The notes under the pieces: model-generated | What the model saw: the letters and a program-made list of their open reading frames with translations, nothing else | Databases searched by the model: none | What the model was told of the DNA's origin: nothing | Position numbers and translations under genes: made by a program | Assembly: GCA_902801515.1 (NCBI GenBank) | Contig: CADCII010000009.1 | Coordinates: 44,062-108,061, forward strand | Length of the DNA: 64,000 nt | Source of the DNA: an uncultured Lachnospiraceae bacterium | GTDB lineage: Bacteria > Bacillota > Clostridia > Lachnospirales > Lachnospiraceae | Reading direction: 5' to 3' | Shown: positions 35,930 through 42,530 of the stretch, one piece after another | Layout: each line of letters starts with the position of its first letter | How positions within the stretch are numbered: position 1 is the first letter of the stretch

Positions 35930-38137
35930 TCAGTACATTCCGGGCGGAAGATCCGTGTCGGGCGGCATAACGAAGCCCGCCTTCCCTTTTCCGCCGGCGG
36001 TATTGTCCGTTGTGTCGGGGACGCCGTATACGGCGGAAGTGTCGAATGTTCCGGCGTCGTCCGCAACGGTGATTTTATCAGCGATGGCGTTGTCCTTCTG
36101 GTGTCGGAACTGTTCCGCCCTGCGGTGCGCCCCGATGTTCCTGTCGGAGGAGGGTCCGCGGTCCGCCGTGCTCTTTACGACTTCCTTATCCGCCATGTGC
36201 TTCCTCGCCGAAAGGTTCTCGTTGATCTCCCTGGAGCGGACGTCCATCGCGTTCTGTTTTTTCATGTAGTATTCGAATTCCGCCCACGTGAGGTTCCGGA
36301 AGGAAAAGGACCCCGTCTTGTGCTCGTTCAGATCCGCGCGGATCACCTCGCCGTCTTCCATGAAGAAGATACTGTTGACGGAGCGCGGGTCGTAACGGAT
36401 GGTGTACGGCACGGCTTTGCGGTCGTACATGTCCTGTATCAGACGGACGGACCGGGAAGAGATATAACGGAGTTTTTTAAACACGATGCCTTCCCTTGTT
36501 ACCGAAGCGCTGCCCTCGATGAGGAGGTCGAAGTAGAACTGGTTCTCGTTGGAGATCGTCCTCGGGGAGCCGTACTGTTTGCCGTGCTCCCACAGGTCAA
36601 GCGGGATGGCGCGGATGCCGAGGTCTATGAGCTCACGGTTATGCCCTTCGTTGTAATCCATCATGACGCTCTTGTTGTGGCGCTCGACTTCCCTTGCGAT
36701 GAGGGTTGCGTACTCCTCGAGCGTCATGCGTGCTTTCCTGTGGTGGTTGCTGTCATGGTCGGTCGTGATCAGCCCGGCGTCCTTTATGACCGCTTCCTGG
36801 TGTGCGTGCAGGGAATGGTGGAATGCTTCGATGGAACCCTTGCCGCTTCCGTAACCGCCGCGGTTGATGTGATGATAAAGCCCGGTGCGCTGACAGAATT
36901 TTTCGAAGCCATTCGACATGAAGTCGCTTCCCCTGTCGGTCATGATGCGGTCGGGCAGGATGCCCGTGACCCAGCCCCGGCTCAGGAGCTGGACTTCGTC
37001 AAGCCCGGTCTGAAAAACGGGGGCGGGACGCACGAGGTTCGCGAACAGGTTCGTCAGCCCGATGTACGAGTTATTGTCGAACCCGACGCTCACGGACAGG
37101 ACGAGCTTGCTGTAGGCGTCGATCATCGTGTAGAGGATCGGACGCCCGATGGACTGCGGTGTACCGTCCGAGGAGATAATGACAATGTCGACTTCGAGGG
37201 CGTCCACAAGGGCGAGGTCTTCGCTGCCGTAGACGCGATAGAGTTCGTCTCCGGGCAGGGGACGGCGGTTGTTCATGATCTCAAGTTCGCCGTACCGCGA
37301 AATGTCCTCGTCCATCCTGTTGCGCATCCTGCGGATCTGGTAATAGAACTGTTCAAAAGTCGGACGCTGCGTCATCGGCAGAAGGACGGTGGCGTCGTCG
37401 CCGGGAGAATAGCTGTAATCGGGATCGCGGAAGAACCTTGTGTTCATCTCGTTATAGGCATCCATCAGGCTGACCTTCTTTCCCGTTTTGTAATATTCGT
37501 ATCCGGCTTCAATGCACTTGAGGATATGCTCTGTCATGACCGTCCCGACAGGCACGCCGCTCGCGGTCCCGTGCCCGGCTTTTCTGGAATATCTGTAGAG
37601 CTTCCTGCCGCCTTCCCTGCCGAACGCCCTGCTGTTCCTGCGCAGCAGGACATGATCCTGCATGCCTGACTGGAGCCAGCCGCGCACCATCTCGCGGATG
37701 CTGTAGGCGCTCATGCCGGCGTCCACGGAAAGAAGAGCGCAGAACTGCTTCGCCCTCGCATCGCGGAAGCTGAAGTATTTCGGACCGAACTCCTCTGCAA
37801 CGCGGGCAAGGACTTCCTTCTTCCTGTCAAAGTCCGCCTTTTCGGATTCCGACATGAGGCCGCGGTCGAACACGGGGGCGGGATCCCTGACCACCTGGAC
37901 ACTGCCTTCCTCGACGCAGTCCAGAAGGTGGTGGTAATTGTTGGAGTAAAGGCGAAGGGACCTGGTATCCATTTCGACCAGCGTGACGACGTCGTCACGG
38001 TCGATGTCGATGATGCGCAGGTGCTTTCCGTCTATGACGACGTGCGCGCCCGGCACGACGGACATCACGGCGTCGGTCACGACATCCGCAGGGACCGCCT
38101 GCTTTTTTGCGGGTACGAGTTTACGGGGATCTTTCAT
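35930..38137 (-). CDS. tnsB: TnsB-type DDE transposase
   Basis: 735 residues. The rve-type integrase core has D317 (LEVDIVI), D401 (IMTDRGSDFMSNG) and E437 (GSIEAFHHSL), completing the DDE triad with the usual 35-residue D-E spacing. N-terminal HTH modules (about 90-280) would bind the repeated end sites. A long flexible C-terminal tail (about 640-735) probably contacts TnsC. TnsB carries out 3' cleavage and strand transfer at the transposon ends, while TnsA makes the 5' cuts. AAGGAGG precedes the ATG, 25 bases after tnsA. Confidence 0.94.
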   Translation of the reverse strand: MKDPRKLVPAKKQAVPADVVTDAVMSVVPGAHVVIDGKHLRIIDIDRDDVVTLVEMDTRSLRLYSNNYHHLLDCVEEGSVQVVRDPAPVFDRGLMSESEKADFDRKKEVLARVAEEFGPKYFSFRDARAKQFCALLSVDAGMSAYSIREMVRGWLQSGMQDHVLLRRNSRAFGREGGRKLYRYSRKAGHGTASGVPVGTVMTEHILKCIEAGYEYYKTGKKVSLMDAYNEMNTRFFRDPDYSYSPGDDATVLLPMTQRPTFEQFYYQIRRMRNRMDEDISRYGELEIMNNRRPLPGDELYRVYGSEDLALVDALEVDIVIISSDGTPQSIGRPILYTMIDAYSKLVLSVSVGFDNNSYIGLTNLFANLVRPAPVFQTGLDEVQLLSRGWVTGILPDRIMTDRGSDFMSNGFEKFCQRTGLYHHINRGGYGSGKGSIEAFHHSLHAHQEAVIKDAGLITTDHDSNHHRKARMTLEEYATLIAREVERHNKSVMMDYNEGHNRELIDLGIRAIPLDLWEHGKQYGSPRTISNENQFYFDLLIEGSASVTREGIVFKKLRYISSRSVRLIQDMYDRKAVPYTIRYDPRSVNSIFFMEDGEVIRADLNEHKTGSFSFRNLTWAEFEYYMKKQNAMDVRSREINENLSARKHMADKEVVKSTADRGPSSDRNIGAHRRAEQFRHQKDNAIADKITVADDAGTFDTSAVYGVPDTTDNTAGGKGKAGFVMPPDTDLPPGMY

Positions 38138-38162
38138 GGGGCAGTACCTCCTTTGTGATGTT

Positions 38163-38990
38163 TCAGCGGATATCCCCGCATCCGAGGATGCGGTCCGCCG
38201 CTTCGTTTGTTCCGATGAACAGGCTCGGCGCTCCGGCGCCGGGTCTGTGGTATAACGCCCTCTCTTTGAACATCCGCGCGAGCGTCTTCCTGTCGAAGAT
38301 GACGTTCCCGAGGTCGGGGCGGAAACGTTTCGTGGCTACCAGGTGGTAGAGGTGGTCCGTGGGGATCCTGACGTCCTCTTTATGGAAGAACTTGATTGCG
38401 AGCCTGATGTTGTCGGCCGTAACGGTGTTGAGTTCATCCTTGAAGACGAGAAGCCAGGGGACGCCCCGTCTCAGCCAGTACGTCTTCTCAATAAGAAGTT
38501 TCTCCTTGTCCCTCCTGCTCAGGTCCCTGCTTCCCTTGACTGAAACGGCGATGTACCTGTAATCACCGCTGTTCATCGTCAGAAGGAGGTCCGTCGTCAT
38601 CCTGCAGAGGCCGAACCTGTCCCTGGGGTGGCGGAAGCCGTATTCCTCCGCGATTTCCATCGTGCAGTCAAATTCAAGGGCGGAGTCTTCGCCGATGTCG
38701 TCGAGCCCGGGCTCAAGGTACAGGTCTTCGGGGTCGTCGCTCCGTTCAAGCCTGAGAGCGTACTGCTCGCGGATGTCCTCGACGCGGTCGTTGAACCGCA
38801 GGATCAGGTACGCGTCATGCTCCCCGCGGGAGAAGAGATGGACGCCGCGCTTCGTCTTCCAGTCCTGGACGACCGAGCACAGGCCGCGTGAGTTGAACTC
38901 TGTCGCCTTCGTCCACGGCACGTAGTCCGCGCCTGTCCCGCCGCAGCGTTTCTCCTTGAGTTTCCTTTTGTCCGATATATGCCTGCTCAT
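38163..38990 (-). CDS. tnsA: TnsA-type endonuclease
   Basis: 275 residues. The PD-(D/E)xK fold residues are E57 (SRGEHDAYLILRF), D134 (MTTDLLLTM) and K152 (SVKGSRDL), preceded by VEDIREQYAL and followed by KLLIEKTYWLRRGVPW, all typical of TnsA. It nicks the 5' ends so the element leaves by cut-and-paste rather than by cointegrate formation. Tn7-like elements with a separate TnsA make simple insertions, which agrees with the clean 5 bp duplication here. The ATG is one base after the short tniQ stop, so the genes are translationally coupled. Confidence 0.93.
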   Translation of the reverse strand: MSRHISDKRKLKEKRCGGTGADYVPWTKATEFNSRGLCSVVQDWKTKRGVHLFSRGEHDAYLILRFNDRVEDIREQYALRLERSDDPEDLYLEPGLDDIGEDSALEFDCTMEIAEEYGFRHPRDRFGLCRMTTDLLLTMNSGDYRYIAVSVKGSRDLSRRDKEKLLIEKTYWLRRGVPWLLVFKDELNTVTADNIRLAIKFFHKEDVRIPTDHLYHLVATKRFRPDLGNVIFDRKTLARMFKERALYHRPGAGAPSLFIGTNEAADRILGCGDIR

Positions 38991-38991
38991 C

Positions 38992-39966
38992 TTACAGACC
39001 TCCTGAATGGTCTCTTCCTTTCAGAAAGACCGAACCGTCCGCCGTACGGATCTCGAGGACTCCGCACCCGCAGTCCGTGCGGGAGGTGATGTTCTCCGGA
39101 AGACGTTCCCGTCCGGGAGCGTCACATTCTCCGGGAAAAGCTCGGCCAAATGCCTTCGCCAGTTCTCTGGCGCCGCCGAAGACCGAAAATACGGTTTTCA
39201 GGAACTTCGGTCCCGTAAGCCGGGACAGTCCGCCGGAGATGTTCTCCGCCTCGTGCAGGCAGAACCAGTCCTCAAAGCCCGATCCCGAAAGATACTCCTG
39301 CACGCCGTTGATGTCGCCGCAGTCTATGCCTTCGTCTTTCAGGCGCAGGGTGACGAGGCTCTCCAGCTTCTCCCTCGAAAGGGGCAGCGCAAGGCGCATG
39401 AGGTCCCTGATGAAACCTGCATGCCTGCAGTCAAGATCAAAAGCGCCTCTGGAAAACCGCCAGTCCCGCGCCTGTAGGTCGGCGCCGTTCAGTATCCAGT
39501 ACGACTCGTGCCTCCACCGCCTGACGGAACACGGTCTCAGCGGGACCCTGTGCAGGGGACAGACCCTGACCGCCTGATGGAAGCGGTATATGACGGGATA
39601 CCCGCAGGCATCCTCCGCCTCTTTCACGCAATCCGGGCAATATGAAAGGGACTTTGTGTAGGTAAGGCGTTCCCCTTTCCCCGTCATGATGCCGAGGATG
39701 TGTTCCTGTTCCGCGGATGACGTTCTCGCGCAGAACTCGGGATACATCGTGTGCCGTACCAGCATCCGTCCCACAGTCATTTCGGGAACGTCGATAGCGT
39801 CCGCGAAGAGGGTGACGTCGAAGAACCCGTCTCCCCGTATGCGGCATCCGGCAACGAGCTTCTCGAAGTCCTCAATTTTCGGTATGCAGTTGACCTGCAT
39901 CAGCCTGAAGATCCATGAAACCAGCAGTTCGTCCTTATAAGGCGATACGACGGTCGGAATGTTCAT
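38992..39966 (-). CDS. tniQ: TniQ protein, short form
   Basis: 324 residues from the ATG at 39966, chosen because AAGGAGA sits upstream; the ATG at 39999 has no ribosome site. MNIPTVVSPYKDELLVSWIFRLMQVN is the TniQ start and CPDC (110-113) with CPLH (136-139) is its zinc finger. It lacks the extra C-terminal zinc clusters of the long TniQ/TnsD in this element. In CRISPR-associated Tn7-like transposons the short TniQ couples Cascade to TnsC, while the long form directs homing. A second TniQ could also read another DNA target. It heads the tniQ-tnsA-tnsB-tnsC operon. Confidence 0.9.
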   Translation of the reverse strand: MNIPTVVSPYKDELLVSWIFRLMQVNCIPKIEDFEKLVAGCRIRGDGFFDVTLFADAIDVPEMTVGRMLVRHTMYPEFCARTSSAEQEHILGIMTGKGERLTYTKSLSYCPDCVKEAEDACGYPVIYRFHQAVRVCPLHRVPLRPCSVRRWRHESYWILNGADLQARDWRFSRGAFDLDCRHAGFIRDLMRLALPLSREKLESLVTLRLKDEGIDCGDINGVQEYLSGSGFEDWFCLHEAENISGGLSRLTGPKFLKTVFSVFGGARELAKAFGRAFPGECDAPGRERLPENITSRTDCGCGVLEIRTADGSVFLKGRDHSGGL

Positions 39967-40000
39967 TTTTTCTGTTCTCCTTAAAGTTGTGGGGCGCATG

Positions 40001-40103
40001 ATGTTTAAAAGGTCGACGCTTACTGCAAAAAGAAAACCGCCCTTTTTTCAGTGTGAAGTTCATGAAAACTGTGAAAAGGCGGATAAGCGTCGATGTTTAA
40101 AAG
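40001..40103. promoter_or_regulatory. 19 bp motif within a large dyad upstream of the short tniQ
   Basis: GCGTCGACCTTTTAAACAT (minus strand) lies at 40001-40019. GATGTTTAAAAG recurs directly at 40092-40103, and TCGACGCTTA (40013-40022) is inverted at 40084-40093. CCGCC (40037-40041) and GGCGG (40078-40082) give an inner stem. This gap (39967-40211) lies between the divergent HTH gene and tniQ, so it is a plausible operator region. Confidence 0.65.
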
Positions 40104-40211
40104 ATGGCGGAAGTGATACGATAGGGCATCGGAGTAACAGTTCTCCGGAAGAAAACACGGGGAGGCCGCGGGAGTTGCCCAGCCTGCATATGGACCGCAC
40201 GGAAAGCGAAA

Positions 40212-40904
40212 ATGAGAGTATACTGCATCAATCTGAACCCGTTCGGGGAGAACAGCGGAGAATACAGAAAAATCAAGCAGGAGTGCATCAGCGTATGTCT
40301 GGACTCCTTCTTTTTACGCCATACTGAAAAGAATAGAGATGACATCGAAACAGTCTCCTTTGCGTACAGGTTCAGACCCGGGCATGAGAAGATTCAGAGC
40401 AGTTACATCGAAACCCTGATGAAACAGGCGGACAGCGAAGGCGCCGTCCTTATCTTCATGACACTTGACTCGATCCGCGTACGGTCGGTACGCAGTACAT
40501 GTGCCATGCTTCAGCGTTGTGTCCAGCGCTATACGAACATTGCCGCGGTGTATTTGCCTTCCGTAAGCATGGAAAAGCCGTTTGATGAATACTGGAAGGA
40601 ATTCCTCGCGTTCGCCCACGATGACGCCGGCTACACGCCGGGGCGTGTGGTTGCGGGAGAGTCCTCTCCGAAGGAACTTCGCAAGTTTATCGAAGACCAC
40701 AGAGGGTACCGCAACTTCGTCAACGCCACAGACCTTGAAAAGTATACGGGTGTCAGGCTCTCATCTGTGCGGGACAGATCCAGGCAGTTCGATCCCGGGC
40801 GAAAGGGCAGACCGATAACGCAGGAGGAGATTGATGAAATTTCCGAAATCATGAAACGCCTTGATGAGGAAATTCGGAACAGGATTGAGATCTTCCCCGA
40901 CTGA
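40212..40904 (+). CDS. Helix-turn-helix protein with a resolvase-like N-terminal part
   Basis: 230 residues, unknown family. The N terminus (MRVYCINLNPFGENSGEYRKIKQE) and LIFMTLDSIRVRSVRSTCAMLQR recall the serine-recombinase fold, but no nucleophilic Ser is at the usual place, so it is probably not a recombinase. The C-terminal half has a likely HTH (VNATDLEKYTGVRLSSVRDRSRQF) and a charged helix. It diverges from the tniQ-tnsABC operon with a 245-base shared region rich in repeated motifs, the arrangement of an autoregulator of transposition. A terminator follows at 40933-40960. Confidence 0.6.
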   Translation: MRVYCINLNPFGENSGEYRKIKQECISVCLDSFFLRHTEKNRDDIETVSFAYRFRPGHEKIQSSYIETLMKQADSEGAVLIFMTLDSIRVRSVRSTCAMLQRCVQRYTNIAAVYLPSVSMEKPFDEYWKEFLAFAHDDAGYTPGRVVAGESSPKELRKFIEDHRGYRNFVNATDLEKYTGVRLSSVRDRSRQFDPGRKGRPITQEEIDEISEIMKRLDEEIRNRIEIFPD

Positions 40905-40932
40905 ACACAATGAATGCTTATTTCCGGAAGAG

Positions 40933-40960
40933 CCGGCTGTCATAATGACAGCCGGTGTTT
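40933..40960 (+). terminator. Terminator after the HTH gene
   Basis: CCGGCTGTCAT / ATGACAGCCGG 11 bp stem with a 1-base loop and TGTTTT. Confidence 0.8.
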
Positions 40961-41005
40961 TCATGTCTCCGAAGTCCGGGTATGACACCGCATTTGTGGC
41001 AGGTC

Positions 41006-41215
41006 TCAGTCCAGAGGCGGTTCCAGGTACAGCTTCTGTCCGCAGATGCAGGTCACTTCCTTCGGCACCCCATGGTCGCAGGGGAAGAAGGAAAATTCAT
41101 AGCGGCCGCCGAATACATCCTCCGCACAGCCCGCGTGCTGCTGAAGGAACTCCTCCAGTCTGTCAAGCTCGTCCCCTGCGATGGTGAACATTATGAATCT
41201 GCTTTTCCCGCTCAT
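41006..41215 (-). CDS. Small protein with Cys/His cluster, second gene of unknown operon
   Basis: 69 residues from the ATG at 41215, which overlaps the upstream stop as ATGA. The sequence begins MSGKSRFIMFTIAGDELDRLEEF and ends with a possible metal site (FFPCDHG, then TCICGQKLY). No family recognised. Coupled translation with 41212-41718 suggests the two act together. Transposon cargo next to the CRISPR mini-array. Confidence 0.6.
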   Translation of the reverse strand: MSGKSRFIMFTIAGDELDRLEEFLQQHAGCAEDVFGGRYEFSFFPCDHGVPKEVTCICGQKLYLEPPLD

Positions 41216-41718
41216 ATGAAATAAAAACCCCCATCGTCTGAACTGTCGTCCGCACAGGACATGTCCATGTCGCGGCATCCTTCGCAGTCGCCCTGACTGT
41301 TCCGATCATCCGCATTGTTGTCTGTAGCGTACACGCGGCAGAGACGGTGCTTTGCCTCCGGCGTAAGTCCCGCGTAGACACGGAAGATTTTGTTCGCAAG
41401 TTCGTCGTAGGACTCGTCTGTGACCGCCTGCCAGGGGTCCAGACCCATGTTGATGAGAGGGAATTTTCTGACTGCGGCGCGGCTTTCCATGGGTGTCAGG
41501 CCGTAGGTCGTTTCCAGTCTTTTCCTGACCATGCCCCTGTGTTCGAAACCTTCCACAGTCCAGCCCCGGTCCGCCATACGCTCAAAGACGGTGCTCCACT
41601 GATGATACCAGCGGGTCATTTCCGAAATGTTCATGATGTAGCACATGTATGCCACATCCGCCAGAGTCTCACGGGAGATCCCCGTGGAGATGTGATTTGA
41701 TATTCTGCCGTTTGCCAT
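41212..41718 (-). CDS. Hypothetical protein, first gene of unknown operon
   Basis: 168 residues from the ATG at 41718 with a strong AAGGAGG 6 bases upstream; a longer frame to 41805 lacks one. Helical, basic to neutral N-terminal part (MANGRISNHISTGISRETLADVAYMCYIMNIS), then GLTPMESRAAVRKFPLINMG and an Asp/Cys-rich acidic tail (DCEGCRDMDMSCADDSSDD). Length is like a Cas11 small subunit but I see no sequence similarity. It is transcribed away from the CRISPR array that begins 376 bases upstream. Function unknown. Confidence 0.6.
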   Translation of the reverse strand: MANGRISNHISTGISRETLADVAYMCYIMNISEMTRWYHQWSTVFERMADRGWTVEGFEHRGMVRKRLETTYGLTPMESRAAVRKFPLINMGLDPWQAVTDESYDELANKIFRVYAGLTPEAKHRLCRVYATDNNADDRNSQGDCEGCRDMDMSCADDSSDDGGFYFI

Positions 41719-42093
41719 TAAAAACCTCCTTCGTATCAGTTTGTTAACAGTAACCGCTGCAGCGTGGGTCCAGATTAGCAGAAAATTACCTGTGAAACCG
41801 TTCAACTTTTAGACGGTTTACCGTCCGAAGACGGAAAAAGGATTTCCGAATGAAATTCGGCAGACAATAGCGTTCCGAATGAGTATTGTGTATATCCGAC
41901 ATACAAATGAAGGTATTTTCTGACGGTTTAAGGGAAATTTCTTTTTCTGAATCAGAAAAACGAATTTTGGTTTCAGAATAAGGAAAAAGTCGGATTTGCA
42001 GGTCGGAACGGCATATTGTAAAAGAGTGGACGCTGTAAAGAATTTTTGTACATCGACGGCAAAAACGTCGGGTTTTTCCCATAAACACTGACT
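41719..42093 (+). promoter_or_regulatory. AT-rich region upstream of the mini-array, possible leader
   Basis: 375 bases without a gene. It holds many inverted TTCTGA/TCAGAA-type elements and, at 42054-42077, CGACG-loop-CGTCG followed by GGTTTTT, which would act as a terminator just before the array. A leader could only lie here, because the intact repeats are on this side, but I cannot identify a promoter reading into the array. Confidence 0.3.
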
Positions 42094-42305
42094 CTTTTTC
42101 CCGCTTACGCGGGGGTGAACCCCTCAAAGACTGTCAGATGGCGGAGAGCTCCGACTTTTCCCCGCTTACGCGGGGGTGAACCTATCCAGGCTCTCCTTTG
42201 ATGTAGAGATATTCCCTTTTCCCCGCTTACGCGGGGGTGTACCCATGCTCCAAGTGGTCTCCTTCTCAAATAACATCTTTTCCCCGCTTACGCGGGGTTC
42301 TGCCC
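42094..42305 (+). CRISPR. Orphan mini CRISPR array, type I-E-like, four repeats and three spacers
   Basis: Four 29-base repeats start at 42094, 42155, 42216 and 42277, spacing exactly 61 (29 + 32), the type I-E geometry. The core is CCCCGCTTACGCGGGGGTGA with the short GC stem (CCCCGC...GCGGGG) typical of I-E repeats; copies 1 and 2 are nearly intact. Repeat 3 ends GTGTACCC and repeat 4 ends GTTCTGCCC, so decay increases to the right and a leader, if any, is on the left. Spacers are 42123-42154, 42184-42215 and 42245-42276. No cas gene lies anywhere in the window. It is inside the Tn7-like element. Confidence 0.9.
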
Positions 42306-42477
42306 ACAGTTACCATTCCAACCGCAGCAGAAGAGTGCACAAAAGCAGGTGTGTGACACAGGGCTTCTTTCATTCGGAAATGAGCCGAAAACAGCGTATC
42401 AGAAAACATATTAAAAATATAAGCTTCTGCACGTAATCTGCATCATGTTTACGGTTTCTCATTTAAACATGTTGTAT

Positions 42478-42483
42478 TATAAT
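42478..42483 (+). promoter_or_regulatory. -10 box of the restriction-modification operon
   Basis: TATAAT 48 bases before the hsdM ATG, with a weak -35 (TTTCTC) 17 bases upstream. The rest of 42306-42530 shows no gene. AAAAGGAG precedes the ATG. Confidence 0.5.
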
Positions 42484-42530
42484 AAATACTGATTTTTTTC
42501 TAACAAAGGATTTAAAAGGAGAAAACATCT

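Noticed and set aside
34898-37669. A 923-codon plus-strand open frame antisense to tnsC/tnsB.
   Set aside because: It is the GC-rich reverse of coding sequence, has no ribosome site and no recognisable domain, while the minus strand carries intact DDE and AAA+ motifs.
41212-41718. The 168-residue protein beside the array as a Cas11/Cse2-like small subunit.
   Set aside because: Only the length fits; no sequence feature of the family is visible, and other Cascade genes are absent.
42306-42530. Additional degenerate repeats to the right of the array.
   Set aside because: No CCCCGC/GCGGGG stem occurs at the next 61-base interval.
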